Below the pieces are notes generated by a model. The model saw nothing but the letters and a program-made list of their open reading frames with translations, had not been told where the DNA came from and ran no database searches. Shown here piece by piece: positions 10,824 through 21,538 of a stretch of 64,000 bases of DNA. The position numbers and the translations under genes are program-made. The DNA comes from Acrasis kona. Its lineage: Eukaryota > Heterolobosea > Eutetramitea > Acrasida > Acrasidae. Numbering within the stretch: position 1 is the first letter of the stretch; each line of letters begins with the position of its first letter. Location: NCBI GenBank assembly GCA_026419775.2, contig JAOPGA020000972.1:62001-126000 (forward strand), in the 5' to 3' direction.

Positions 10824-12933
10824 ATGTATTCGGGCAGAAAAAGTGAAGAACTTCAACCTTCATCATTTTTTCATGGTATAAAAATATCTCCTCTTGGACA
10901 ACCAAATCTGGCTGGTTGCAGGTTGTTGATGATTAGCCCAAACGAACAGTCGTCAAATGATTATCAAAAGAAAGTTGAGGCTTTATTGGAAAAGTTTATC
11001 AAATCAACGCCAAAGAAATCCGTAGCTTCTGAAAGTCAACAAAATAGTGCACCTGACGAATCGCTTCATGAAGCTGAATCTTCAATAGCATCTTTGGACC
11101 CTGTTGTAGAAACAAACTTTCCACGCGAATACGACAATGTTGATTTATCTCCAATTGATAACCACCTTACCGAGGAAGATATATTTTTATTAGACCAACT
11201 ACGAGCATCTCAAAATTCCATCGATTACAGTATTAATTATGAAGACGAAGAGACTAGCGAAATTGAGGCTTTCTGTTCGTTTGTAGAAAATCGAGTAAAG
11301 TCAAGTAATACGCCAACTATGCCTAGAACACACATAAGCTCCTATTCAAGTGGTAGACAGATTGCCGTAAAGCCAAAGATGCAAACACAAAAAATTGTCG
11401 GAGACAGTGTCGTTGAAATAAGACAGTTGAACAAAAAACTGAAAGAGGCACAAAATCTTTTAGCTCAAACCCAGCTGGAGAATTCAACTTTGAAGAATGA
11501 TTTGAAAAAGATGAAAGTGTTCAAAACAAACTTATTTACTGCCCAACAGAACAGCACGGATGTTATTAAGAAGCTAAAGAGATCTTCTAGTCAAAGTCCC
11601 TCTACAACTGCGAGGTCCTCATCATCTCCTCATCCACCTCTTAAAAAGACAACTAGCGTCCCCACTAAGGTGCTGAATGACGACAGGTACGTACCAATTC
11701 ACTTTTATTTTGACTTTACTTCAGACTGGAGCAACACCGGATTCTAATAGCAGATAGGCTAAAGTTGATGGAGGTAAACAAGCGGCTTCAAGAAAGGCTC
11801 AAGCAAGAACAAGAGCTAAATGTAAAGTTGATTCTCGTTATTCAACCTAATCTTTAGATAAACCTTCAACAGAGACTCGGCGAGCATGAGGATGTCTACC
11901 AAGAGAATAGCAAGTCATCTCCAGCTAGGAGAACGATAGCACAAAACACTCCAACCAAAAGAAAATCAACAGCAGAAATGGAAAGACAAGAGGCACTACA
12001 AATTTTGCGGGAAAGAATTCTGGACATTAAAGACCGCAACGTGGATGCAGAGGACAATAACCAAACCTTTGCACTCTTAATGAACAAGTTGAATGATAGC
12101 AGTGAAATTCAAAACGATCATGAAGCAACTTCAGAACTACAACAAAAGTGCAACCAACTTGAGGAAATGGTTTCAAGATATGAGCAGCAAATGTCTGAGG
12201 CCAAGAGCGCTCTAGAGGAGAAATCTAACACTCTAAAAAAGCTACTGACTTCGAACCTAACAGTAAGTTTAATAACAGTGAATTTCAATTCATTAGTCTA
12301 TAGATGAAACAGAATTTGGAGGCGCTATCTAAAAGAGAAAAGGAGTTGGAAGGTCACCTAACGGAATATGAATCCTACATTGAAACATTACAACAACAAA
12401 TAGAAGTACAGGAACAAACCCACGAAGAGTTGTCCATCCAGAATGAGGAATTGAACCGAGCAAGGGAAGAAACACATCAAATTCAATTACAAGATGTGTG
12501 CTCTCAATGTATTAAAAGTAGAACAAGATTTCCAGAATCAATGCTTCATAAAATATTTGAGTATTTGGGAACCAGCAGTCAACTGCTACGAGATGTTTCA
12601 CAGGTGTCAAGGTCTTGGAGCTTTGTGGCCAGATTTATGATTGAGAACGATACGATTCGGGACATTAACGAGGAATTCCCGTCACCAGAACAGACACAAA
12701 AACAAAATATTAGAAAGTTAGACCTCAGTCAGATAGGAGCAACAATAACCAACAACATCGAAGAGTTTGATTTTGAAGATGACCTGCCCAACATTATATC
12801 CAAAGAGGCGGTGGACGTACTTAGATTTGACAGTTTTGAAGATGATAATCTTGATGGAGGACCAGATATAGACTCTCCTGAAAGTCTCGGTTCAAGAAAT
12901 GAATATTCTATAATAGACGTGCTTACAATATAA
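10824..12933 (+). CDS. Coiled-coil protein with C-terminal F-box
   Basis: Exons 10824-11686, 11725-11821, 11858-12262 and 12304-12933, introns 38, 36 and 41 nt, give 664 residues. The open frame extends a little upstream, but the first sensible ATG after the preceding gene's AATAAA is at 10824. The first 200 residues are Ser/Asp/Glu-rich and probably disordered. Heptad-rich coiled coils follow (around VVEIRQLNKKLKEAQNLLAQ and further through exons 2-4). Near residue 530 is an F-box, RFPESMLHKIFEYLG followed by SQVSRSWSFVA. The tail is acidic. An SCF ubiquitin-ligase adaptor with a coiled-coil substrate or oligomerisation arm is the natural reading. The substrate is unknown. Confidence 0.8.
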
Positions 12934-13116
12934 TGTGTTTGTATTTTGAAATAAAAAACATTTGAAAAACTGTTTCGACCAACACATCAATCCATGAAAA
13001 AATTCTAACAAGAGATTGTATTAAAAGTAAGTATTTATTCAGTTCGTAGTGCCTCCCGTTACTAATTCTTTGTTAAAAGGTTGTCGAAAAGTGTTCACGT
13101 ACAAGTAGATTACAAT

Positions 13117-13381
13117 TTAATGTTTGCCGTGCCCGTGTCCATGATTGTCACCATGATGTCCGTGACCATGTCCATGGCTATCGCCTCCAAACACGCCGAA
13201 TTTATCCAAAACAAAGAAAACGGCATAAGCTCCAAAGCCCCACAAGAAACCCGGTGTTGCTGCCTTTAACGTGCGAGCAGTTCTAATATCAGGGTTCAAC
13301 GCAGGGTGATTGCGCCACTTATCAAAATTCTAAACAATCAAAACAGCCACACCAAATCCATCCACATACCTCAAACACCAT
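13117..13381 (-). CDS. NDUFB3/B12-like complex I accessory subunit
   Basis: Exons 13381-13370 and 13329-13117 with a 40-nt intron (13369-13330) give 74 residues. The order matches NDUFB3 proteins: a short N-terminal W-R motif (KWRNHPALNP), a small polar linker, one membrane helix (PGFLWGFGAYAVFFVLD) and a His/Gly-rich C-terminus. The His-rich tail on the matrix or intermembrane side is typical of this small subunit. Only four codons precede the intron (MVFE), so conventional gene finders would miss the start. Identity rests on a short sequence, hence the moderate confidence. Confidence 0.6.
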
Positions 13382-13421
13382 TTCTTGTATCACTCAACCC
13401 AATCAATTGTAAAAAAATAAA

Positions 13422-15345
13422 TTAATAATTTTTATTCCACTTTGAATTCTTCCACCACCGCTCGTACCACTTGTACAATTGATGTTCCTGCCCAAGCATC
13501 CCCCTAATATAAGCATCCCTAACGGCGCTCTCCTTCACCAAGAAGGGTTTGCTGCTGTCAACAAAATTCAACCCGGGATCCAACTGCTTACCGATTCCCT
13601 CTATAATCATGGTGCCCAACACCAGCGTAGTGAAATTGCTCTCCACTGGCACCTTGTATTTCCTTCCGAGCGTCAGCACTTGTTCCAGAATGACTCCCAC
13701 CTCCAATTCGCTCACGGGCGTCACCAAAACCTTACCAATCAACACGCTCATCTCTGATTTGAATCCCTCCACAGCGTCTGGATTCCTCATGACCTGTTCT
13801 GCATTTCTGCTCCTCTCCACCATCAAAGTAGCAGCCAGCGCGCCATCGCCAGCAGCCACAGCGCTGAACAAGTCTATGAAATTCACCCTGTCCACGCTGG
13901 ATAGCTTGGTGACGAGTCCTGCATCCAACACCACCAATTGAGGGCTCGTATCGGCGCTGATGGTGTTTACCAACAGATTGCCGGGATGCATGTCGGCATG
14001 TACGAAATTGTCGACCAACATCATTTTCAGATACATGTTGATGCCGAATCTGGCGATGCACTTTTTAATGTGGGAGGAGTATTTGGCGTTGGATGGATCG
14101 TCCAAGTAACTTTGTATGGGCGTTCCTCGCATGTACGTCTCCACTAGTACTTGCGTGGTTGTTCTCGACATGTCTGGAGTCGGAAATATGATGGTGTCGC
14201 TGAATGATTTGAAATTGGTTTTGAATAATTGTAAGTTGGTGCCTTCGACTCTCAAATCGGTTTGTGCCTTCATGCTCCTGCTGAACACGCTAATGTTTTC
14301 TTGTAGGCTCGCCCATTGCAGAGCAGGGTGATAGGAGATGATTTTGGTGAAGAATTGTAAGATTGCGAGATCGCGTGCGATCTTGGTGACGACGCCGGGA
14401 TGTCTCACTTTGACTGCGCATTGAACGTCGTCGGTATTTTTTGCGAGGTAGACTTGAGCGATGGCGCCTGATGCGATGGGCGTGATGGAGAATTCTGGGA
14501 ATATTGACTCGAGCGTGGCGTTGAATTCCGATTCGATAATCTTGCGCGTCTGTGCGAAGGAATGTGCGGGTGCATTGGAGTGCATGGCGGATAAACTGTT
14601 ACACAGGGCATCTCCGAATAAATCTTTTCTGGTACCTGCCCATTGTGCCAACTTGATGAAACATGGACCAGCCTGATGAAAACACATTAGAATGAAGAAA
14701 AATGATTGATTTTTACTTTTTGCATTTGATTTACAAGATAACTACACCACGGCTCGAACAGTGATGGCGATATGTAATGTTGATAGCCAAAGTAGATCAC
14801 GACGGGTGTGAACAGGAATAATAGTCTGAACACTCTAAATGTGAGGCTGAAGAATGAAATGACTTTTTGTAGGCAATGTATTGTTCTTTTAGGTTAGTTA
14901 TGGATGTGTCTCAATGTGTGATACGTACAGCGATATGGGAGAAGCGAGCGAGGGCCGCGGCGTGACGTCTTCGTCTTCTATTTCTGACAGATCTTGTATT
15001 GTGGTTGTTGTGGATGCATTGGCGGTGACTGATTCGGAGCGCCTTGCATATGGCGATGTGAACCTCTTCCATTGATCGTATGCAATGTAACTCGATCCAG
15101 CTGCGATCAAAATGGTCGTCGTCACGGTATATCTATTTACCGACTTGATTAGCAGTCTCCGCGCTCTTTCGTAGTTGGATTCTTTAGTTCTTGAAGTGTT
15201 GTCTATTGTTGTTGTGTATGGTGCGGTAGTTTTAAACGGAAGAGTCCCTACTACAAATCTTTTCGTCAATAGGCTATCGCAGGTTTTAGTGGGGCAGTGT
15301 AAATTCTTCGTACGTTCTACATTGAAGTTGCGGCACTCGCAACAT
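13422..15345 (-). CDS. ADCK2-type COQ8/ABC1 atypical kinase
   Basis: Exons 15345-15314, 15273-14929, 14885-14717 and 14672-13422 with introns of 40, 43 and 44 nt give 598 residues. The N-terminus is basic and Ser/Thr-rich (mitochondrial targeting), followed by two hydrophobic helices. The kinase-like core has the ABC1 hallmarks: the N-terminal FIKLAQWAGTRKDLF (KxGQ region), the Ala/Gly-rich loop IASGAIAQVYLA, VKVRHPG, FVHADMHPGNLLV (catalytic loop) and LDAGLV (metal-binding Asp). ADCK2 has the same WxSTRxDLF context. The KxGQ motif reads KLAQ here (Gly to Ala). The family supports ubiquinone synthesis or mitochondrial lipid handling. The gene is divergent from the carrier gene with 53 bp between the two ATGs, so they likely share a promoter. 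Confidence 0.88.
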
Positions 15346-15398
15346 TTTCCGGAAGATTAATTGATTTAATTTTGTAATTGAACTCAAGGTCATCAACG
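15346..15398. promoter_or_regulatory. Short bidirectional promoter
   Basis: Only 53 bp separate the start codons of the COQ8-like and the mitochondrial-carrier genes, which diverge. The stretch is AT-rich. Shared regulation is inferred from spacing. Confidence 0.5.
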
Positions 15399-16322
15399 AT
15401 GGACACAATCTTTTCAAAGGATGCTCTTGTGCATGCTGTGGCGGGCACTTGTGGAGGGTCATTAACAATGACAACGTTCTATCCCCTAGAGATTATTCGT
15501 ACATATATTCAGATCGACCCTAAATATAAGGGAATGTCTACAGCGGAAGCCATTAGAACGATGCTTCAGAATGAAGGCGTATCCGTACTGTATAAGGGAT
15601 TGAAAAATACATTAATTACTCTGGGCTGTAGTAATTTTGTATACTTTTATACAAATGAGGGGCTTAAGGTCCTTGCACAGAAGATAACTGAATCAGATCG
15701 GCGTAAAGTAACTTTGAACGATACTGCACTTAACCTTCTAATTGCAACTGCTGCTGGAGTGCTGAACGTATTGACAACATGCCCTTTATGGGTGGTCAAT
15801 ACTCGCCTCAAGATCCAGAAGAAGGGAACAGATGAGATCCAAATGGACGGAATGATTGATGGGATTTTGAAAATCATTAATAAAGAAGGGTGGAAGTCAA
15901 TGTGGAGTGGCTGCGTACCCTCCTTGATTCTAGTTTCTAATCCAACCATTCAATACGTTTTGTACGATATGCTTAAAAGGATTTTGATTTCATACAGAAA
16001 AAAGAGGAATTTGTCTGCTCTAGAATACTTTTTACTGGGCGCCTTGTGCAAAGTGACATCAACAATGATGACCTATCCTCTTCAACTTGCCCAGAGCAGA
16101 CTTCGAAATTCTGGACACAATGTTCAGGAGGGCAAGAGAGAACAATTCAACAACACTATCACTTGCCTCACATATATTTACAGGACGGACGGATTTTTGG
16201 GTTGGTATCAAGGACTGAACGTAAAGTTGGTGCAAACTGTGTTAATGTCCGCATTTCACTTTGTTTTCTATGAGAAGATTATGCACGTCATATATGCTAT
16301 TCTCAGACCAAAATCGAAATAA
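15399..16322 (+). CDS. Mitochondrial carrier family protein, peroxisomal PMP34/SLC25A17-like
   Basis: A single exon encoding 307 residues from the ATG at 15399. Three carrier repeats are visible through their signature segments: YPLEIIRTYIQ, CPLWVVNTRLK and YPLQLAQSRLR. The N-terminal LVHAVAGTCGGSLTMTTFYPL and the CSNFVYFYTNEGLK block closely follow animal PMP34 and yeast Ant1, which exchange ATP, CoA, FAD or NAD across the peroxisomal membrane. Sequence after the third repeat ends in a short basic tail. AATAAA overlaps the stop codon. Confidence 0.85.
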   Translation: MDTIFSKDALVHAVAGTCGGSLTMTTFYPLEIIRTYIQIDPKYKGMSTAEAIRTMLQNEGVSVLYKGLKNTLITLGCSNFVYFYTNEGLKVLAQKITESDRRKVTLNDTALNLLIATAAGVLNVLTTCPLWVVNTRLKIQKKGTDEIQMDGMIDGILKIINKEGWKSMWSGCVPSLILVSNPTIQYVLYDMLKRILISYRKKRNLSALEYFLLGALCKVTSTMMTYPLQLAQSRLRNSGHNVQEGKREQFNNTITCLTYIYRTDGFLGWYQGLNVKLVQTVLMSAFHFVFYEKIMHVIYAILRPKSK

Positions 16323-16866
16323 AATGTTTGTTTTAGAGTGTTTTGATGTTGTTTTCATCCCTTATCTAATGTCCTCTTAGTTATGCTTTGGTTGATTATT
16401 ACAAGTTTCTAAAGGAAAAGATCTGTACAGATGCAAAACACATGTGTAATTTTCGTATCGATTGGATGATGAAACACAAAGCACCATAATTGGTTCTGAG
16501 GGCGGTGGCACAATTCAATTCTGATATTCGATGTTTGTACCACCCGAGTAAACTTTTGGAAGTCATCTGGGGCCCACTTTGAAAAACTAGGAACCTTTCT
16601 ATATGGTCATCCCACTTTAAAGAACAAAGATCTAAATTTTACTCAGGTAAAAGTTCGCTCTAGTGAATATGTTATTTTAATATTCACTCTACCCAAACAT
16701 GCCAGAGATTTCGGGTATTATGTTTACGTCCGCACTTCATGTCAACGTCCTTTTACTTTTGTAATATATATTCTGATATGGACGTGGTGAGATGGAGGAA
16801 AATTGGATTCTTTTTAACCCGACCGCCTATTAAAGAGTGAAAAAGTAACTGCTAGTTATTCAGAAA
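16323..16866. other. Intergenic, no recognised feature
   Basis: About 540 bp between two plus-strand genes. It is unremarkable AT-rich sequence that must hold the promoter of the small secreted-protein gene downstream. I find no tRNA, repeat or convincing open frame. Confidence 0.5.
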
Positions 16867-17331
16867 ATGAGTATCACCAGAACAACCTTCCTCATTGTTG
16901 TACTGCTGTTGGGTTTGTACCAGTGTGTAGTTGTCAATCTCGCACAAGTGAGTCAAATTGCATTCTCAGTGGATAGGAAGAAGGGCAGTAAAATTTTGAA
17001 GGCCAAGGTGTTCTGCAAGTCAAAGAACGATTGTTTGGAACCCAGCAAAGACTACATTTTGATGAAATTGATTGCAATGGATCAAAACCCCAATCACGTT
17101 CAGTTGATTTCTGTTGACGCCGTACCAGATACTGCATCACCACGTTATAGACTCAAGACATTGTACGGACTTTTGTACAGACCAATGAAGCAGATGTTAT
17201 GGATGAATGATTTGAAGCACAACAGAGAAGTCTTGGGATCAGATTTTAAAGTCTTCGAAAACTCCATCTTGGCCATTGACTCTCTTAAAAGAATTGAAGT
17301 ACCCAAAAGAACCAGTGAGGATCAGGAATGA
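16867..17331 (+). CDS. Small predicted secreted protein, unknown family
   Basis: Encodes 154 residues. The N-terminus is a clear signal peptide: MSITRT, then a Leu/Val-rich core (FLIVVLLLGLYQCVVV) and a likely cleavage near residue 25. The mature part is basic with two cysteines close together (FCKSKNDC). It has no second membrane span and no glycosylphosphatidylinositol-like tail. I do not recognise a domain. AATAAA overlaps the TGA stop. Function unknown. Confidence 0.7.
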   Translation: MSITRTTFLIVVLLLGLYQCVVVNLAQVSQIAFSVDRKKGSKILKAKVFCKSKNDCLEPSKDYILMKLIAMDQNPNHVQLISVDAVPDTASPRYRLKTLYGLLYRPMKQMLWMNDLKHNREVLGSDFKVFENSILAIDSLKRIEVPKRTSEDQE

Positions 17332-17637
17332 ATAAAAATATTCTCATAAATAATTGTTCTTCTGACATTCAACTCTTACAAAGATTCATTTTGATGGGGT
17401 AATACGTAGGAGAACATTTTAATTCGTAACTTTATCTGCGAAATCAGATTGAATTGATGCCGTTTACCTTAGCAAATTAATCCATTCAAGATGAATCGAT
17501 ACCTCTTATGTATATTATATGAGCCAATGATGTTGTAAACCATTCCATTGTAACATATTACTATCGGAGGTCACCATTAGTATCCCCATCTTGAAAATAA
17601 TTAATAGTAATAATGTCTCTGCTAAAAACAAAAAACA
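17332..17637. other. Intergenic, no recognised feature
   Basis: About 300 bp, AT-rich, between the secreted-protein gene and the Cys/His-rich gene. Nothing beyond ordinary upstream sequence is visible. Confidence 0.5.
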
Positions 17638-18186
17638 ATGGCAAGAAGGTTGAAACTCATTTGCCCCAAATGCGAAAAGGAATGCAAAAGGAGAGTTGAT
17701 ACAAAATACGGACCAAGGGGTAACAGTTATCAACATTTCCACTACAGCAAGTGTTGTGATATGTTGTGCATATCAAAATGCAGAGATTGCCACACGCTAG
17801 TAGCATACTCAAATGCATCGAAGCATGTTAAAAGAAACAATCACAACATGATATATGAAGATGACGAAGTAAGCCTTCCGAGGGGTACAAATCTTCTCAA
17901 AATGACTGAGAAGAACCAAAAGACGAAAGGAGTGAAATCAGATCAAAGTCTCATCAGCGAAGAGGAGGAGACAAGTGAAGGAGAATCTGTTGAGATTCAT
18001 TACAAACACAACATACATCATTCTTTTGACCTGATTCGCAGCGACATGTATCAAACTCAACTAAGCACAAGCGAAGCTGATTGTTTTGATGATTTTGTTA
18101 TTTCAGAGCTACAAAATACACAGTGTGTCAGCCCTCAACAAGAAACATTCTATTACAACCCAGATGACTTTATTTTTGAAGCTTAG
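17638..18186 (+). CDS. Small Cys/His-rich protein with acidic tail
   Basis: Encodes 182 residues with start at the ATG at 17638. The first 70 residues hold a CPKC pair, HFHYSKCCDMLC, KCRDCH and a final KHVKRNNH, a spacing that suggests one or two zinc-binding sites ending in a C2H2-like HxxxxxH. The rest is acidic and Ser-rich. I do not recognise a named family. A nucleic-acid-binding role is possible but unproven. Downstream AATAAA lies about 25 nt after the stop. Confidence 0.65.
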   Translation: MARRLKLICPKCEKECKRRVDTKYGPRGNSYQHFHYSKCCDMLCISKCRDCHTLVAYSNASKHVKRNNHNMIYEDDEVSLPRGTNLLKMTEKNQKTKGVKSDQSLISEEEETSEGESVEIHYKHNIHHSFDLIRSDMYQTQLSTSEADCFDDFVISELQNTQCVSPQQETFYYNPDDFIFEA

Positions 18187-18294
18187 ATTCAACAATTAAA
18201 GATCTTTTAAAATAAACATTGTCATGTTTACAAACATTTCTTTTGCTTACACTTCTTACAAACTCAATTGAAAAATATGACAACAAGTTATTTA

Positions 18295-19138
18295 TTATAA
18301 TGATTTGATGTATTCATGGTATTTATCCGAATCAAATGTGTAGTCCAACGTCCCACTGTACTCCTTTGGGATGTTGGACTCTTCTACTTTCAATAACAAC
18401 ATTTTCTTGTATTCGGTGCCAGAGACTGATATTCTTGCTTTGGTTGCATCGTCAATAAAGACGTTGAAGATTTTGAAAAAAGTGTTGAATACAAATGGTG
18501 CATTGACCATGTAGCTGTAAGCTAACTGCTCAACGTAGTTCGCCTGCATTGTTTTAAGAACATCCATTACTAGTTGCCTATCAAGATTTCCTATGCAAAC
18601 ACCATGCAAGTCCACAATTAGTCCCACTTTATCTACAGCTTTGTTTTTACGATATTGACCGATGCATTTTTCTATCTATTGGGTGAGTGTTATGAAATAT
18701 TGATTAAATACTGTGTAAACAATAAGACGTAATCTATCGCTTACAGGACCATCAGATGCAGAATCTAGGCACAAGCGGATAATCACTACATGATGGCCTT
18801 GTCTGTCCACTACGTTAGGTAATACATAAATCTTTCCAACCTCTGAAAATTAAATTAATTTCAATTTTAATGTCAAGTCTACTATTAAGAGGGGCCATTT
18901 CTTCATCGGGAATCTTGTGAGGCTTATATTGGTTTCTCCACAAAAGAGCTGCGTTGAGGGAGGTTGCACATTTATCCATGTCATGTATACCGGTGAGCCA
19001 TCTGTTCAAACATTGGTCGTCACACCACTCTCTTTCGTCATCGCTGCATTTACTAAGGGTCTCAGATACTAGTGCTCTCAAGTGTGATACTCTGTCGGGT
19101 GCGGTCATCTTTATCAATATCGTCAACCTCAACTCCAT
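18295..19138 (-). CDS. CRAL-TRIO (SEC14-like) lipid-binding domain protein
   Basis: Exons 19138-18883, 18842-18745 and 18675-18295 with introns of 40 and 69 nt give 244 residues. The N-terminal CRAL-TRIO-N helices (CLNRWLTGIHDMDKCATSLNAALLWRNQYKP) are followed by the lipid-binding fold: VVDRQGHHVVIIRLCLD, VGLIVDLHGVCIGNLD, YMVNAPFVFNTFFKIFNVFIDDATKARISV. These match the D..G / hydrophobic D..G / NaP..f...w pattern of SEC14 proteins. It probably transfers or senses phosphoinositides or another lipid. The 69-nt intron is one of the longest I resolved in this window. A second in-frame ATG ten codons in is an alternative start. Confidence 0.82.
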
Positions 19139-19342
19139 GAGTGGAATATGTCCGTCCGCTCATACTGTATATATTCAATATAAAAAAAAAGAGCATGACA
19201 CGTATTATAAGCTAGACTTGCATCGTGCATAATGGCAAATGTTATTACGGCCGATCAGGACTGTTATTGGTTATGGATTGATGTTTTTTTTACAAAACTA
19301 GTTCGAGATTGACCAACCACAAATACGTTAATTTTACGGGAG

Positions 19343-19750
19343 ATGCTCCCAAATATTAGAACTGCCGTACACTCGAGAAATGACATTCATAGCGTAGTTT
19401 ATAACCATCAATCTTCCTTTTCTTCATCATGGGAACAAAATTTGAGATTATCTGGAAATTGGGATGGAGCGAAGAAGAAGTCTCAAGCTAATTACTTTGA
19501 AAAACTTATCAAATCTTCAGGAAGAAGGAGTAAATCAGTAGGCAGATATCATTCGCCCTTGAAAGTAACAGACCCATCTTCTCCCACTTTGTCAGATGCC
19601 AATAAACAAAAAACAATCGAGACAAATACGTCATCGAATCAAAAAAACCAAAAATATACACTCCCATCAATTAGAAGGGAATACCAAATGCCTAAAATGG
19701 TGACTTACGTGTACAAGAACTGCTCCTGGTCTTCTGAAGAAGTTGTATAA
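19343..19750 (+). CDS. Ser/Arg-rich protein of unknown function, 3' end unresolved
   Basis: An open frame from the ATG at 19343 encodes a basic Ser-rich protein (RRSKSVGRYHSPLK) ending MVTYVYKNCSWSSEEVV. The YVYKN start of the last segment is reminiscent of doublecortin (DCX) domains. The frame meets TAA at 19748. The following 180 nt are open in other frames (one runs KLRVPTQIGSLLLISVEV, another ends with LKYIAEGTF and stops just before an AATAAA at about 19937). A further exon or two, or a frameshift, is therefore likely. I could not find a splice set that satisfies all signals, so the gene model is partial. Confidence 0.45.
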   Translation: MLPNIRTAVHSRNDIHSVVYNHQSSFSSSWEQNLRLSGNWDGAKKKSQANYFEKLIKSSGRRSKSVGRYHSPLKVTDPSSPTLSDANKQKTIETNTSSNQKNQKYTLPSIRREYQMPKMVTYVYKNCSWSSEEVV

Positions 19751-19998
19751 ATTACGAGTTCCAACACAAATTGGTTCGCTACTATTGATTTCCGTGGAAG
19801 TTGCCATGTTTATGCATTTATTACAGACTCAAGTGGATGGTTCAGTCATTAAAATACATTGCGGAAGGAACGTTCTTGAGAATACTTGTCTTATACGGAG
19901 ATGCCAGCAGAAAAGATATCATATTTTTCTAAATTTGAATAAACAACGTTTTTAAATAACAGCCTGTCAAACATGTCACGCAATATCAAGCAAAACAA

Positions 19999-21083
19999 AT
20001 GCACAAGTCATTACTGGCACTTACCATATGTTTGACTGTCGTTTACTCTATCTACAACGGCGTTGAAGTTAAACAGGGTGAATATCCATATCTCGTCTAT
20101 TTAATGGTGGATCCTGGAACTCCGAAGACCTATGCTTGCGGTGCAGGTATAATTAGCAGCCGCTATGTTATGAGCGCAGGGCACTGCAGGTAAGCGGCAG
20201 TATTTTACTACGTTTGATACTCAATTAATGTAGTTTTGGAGATTTCTTTCAAGTCATTGTGGGGAGAATTGATGTCAGAGGTTACAGAAGGACTGACCTT
20301 TATAACATCACTAAGGCAAATAGACCTCTAGATTTTGGAAAGGACGGATTGTTCGACTACAATGACATAGCCATTTACGAACTTGAAAAGCCGATAGATG
20401 AGGTAGAAAACTACACACAGTACATGGACATCGCTATAAATGCCCCACCAGTTGGCGAGCCCATACACGTGGCTGGATTCGGTCAACTTGCTGGTCCCAC
20501 AGGAACTTCGAAAGTTCACCACGGCGTGACTCATGTAGCACCAGATAATGATTGTAAGACTTTTGATGATTACAGAACAGAGGTCGCTTATTGCACTAAT
20601 GATACCAATCTATACTGGTAAGTACTTCCAAACATGTTACTCTGTTGTTACACACATAGTTGCCCTGGAGACAGCGGATCACCATTTGTTGTAAAGCCTA
20701 GTGGAAGTACACGTTGGGTATCTGTCGGTATAAATAGTTACGGAAAGAACGGTCAATGTGGTTTCAAGTCTCCAGAGTCTGTTGTGGCTGATGTGTCAAC
20801 AATGACAGAGTTCATCAAGCAACACACTACACTTGCTCCACCAAACTTTGTTACGGTAAAATATACAAATCCTCTTTCTACAACCAAGGCACCACAAACA
20901 ACTAATGCTCCTACTACGATCAATCCTACTACCATAGAGCCCACGACTCTGTTTTCACAAGCTCCCACAAAGAGCGATGAAGTAAAGACAGTAGAAACCC
21001 CAACATCTGACGCTGGTGTAATTAGAGAAGCGGTTGCATATGTAGTTAGTTTATTAGCGGTAGTAACTGCTGTTTTCATGTAA
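19999..21083 (+). CDS. Trypsin-like serine protease (S1), membrane- or GPI-anchored
   Basis: Exons 19999-20189, 20234-20617 and 20660-21083 with introns of 44 and 42 nt give 332 residues. There is a signal peptide (MHKSLLALTICLTVVYSI). The catalytic triad is present: SAGHC (His), NDIAIYEL (Asp) and CPGDSGSP (Ser). The second intron splits the codon immediately before the CPGDSG motif. There is no classical IVGG activation site; the mature start may be YNGVEVKQGEYP. After the protease domain comes a Thr/Pro-rich stalk (repeats of TTKAP, TTNAP, TTINP) and a C-terminal hydrophobic tail (AYVVSLLAVVTAVFM) with nothing after it, as in GPI-anchored proteins. A surface protease of a phagotroph is a reasonable reading. 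Confidence 0.88.
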
Positions 21084-21160
21084 AAAATAAAGGCAAAAAT
21101 TTAAATTTCTAAATATTAAAAGAATTAACGTTTACTTAGACACAACAGGTAATATAATAA

Positions 21161-21242
21161 GCCTCAATAGCTCATCTGGGATAAAGAACAGAGCGTACGA
21201 CTGAAGATCGTAAGGTAGCGTGTTCGATCCACGCTTGAGGCA
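21161..21242 (+). tRNA. tRNA-Phe (GAA) with enlarged D-loop
   Basis: A 7-bp acceptor stem (GCCTCAA/TTGAGGC) with discriminator A, and a D-stem GCTC/GAGC. The anticodon arm is TACGA-CTGAAGA-TCGTA with anticodon GAA. The variable loop is AGGTA, and the T-arm is GCGTG-TTCGATC-CACGC. The internal A box (TAGCTCATCTGG) and B box are intact and TTTT follows at 21246. The D-loop is about 17 nt instead of the usual 7-11, because about 9 extra bases (TAAAGAACA) follow the GGGA. Confidence 0.9.
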
Positions 21243-21489
21243 ATCATTTTGATGTTCTTGATTGGTCCATATCTTGAAATTGTCCATGGACCTACAGCCA
21301 TTAATCAAACAGAAAACGTTGATCATTCAGTGCTACGATATGGCTCTACCCTTTTTCGCCTCTTCATGATATATAACCATCATATTTTTTGTTGATTCTT
21401 GAGTATGAGGAAGATCTTCCTCTAATTCTCTTGTAAAGGGTGTAGAAGACCCAATTAAACTCTTTTTTTTGTTGAGTTGTTTCCGCGTT

Positions 21490-21530
21490 GTAAAAAGTCC
21501 ACTTGAATTACAAGGATAAATCTATTTCAG
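21490..21530 (+). other. Likely 5'-UTR intron of TTC39-like gene B
   Basis: GTAAAA...TTTCAG, 41 nt, ending 8 nt before the start codon of the TPR gene. No upstream ATG joins in frame, so it is most likely a leader intron, as for the paralogue. Confidence 0.5.
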
Positions 21531-21538
21531 GAGTCGGG

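Noticed and set aside
19343-19955. Doublecortin-domain call
   Set aside because: Only a YVYKN-type start and a possible LKYIAEGTF end resemble DCX; frames do not join, so the domain is not claimed.
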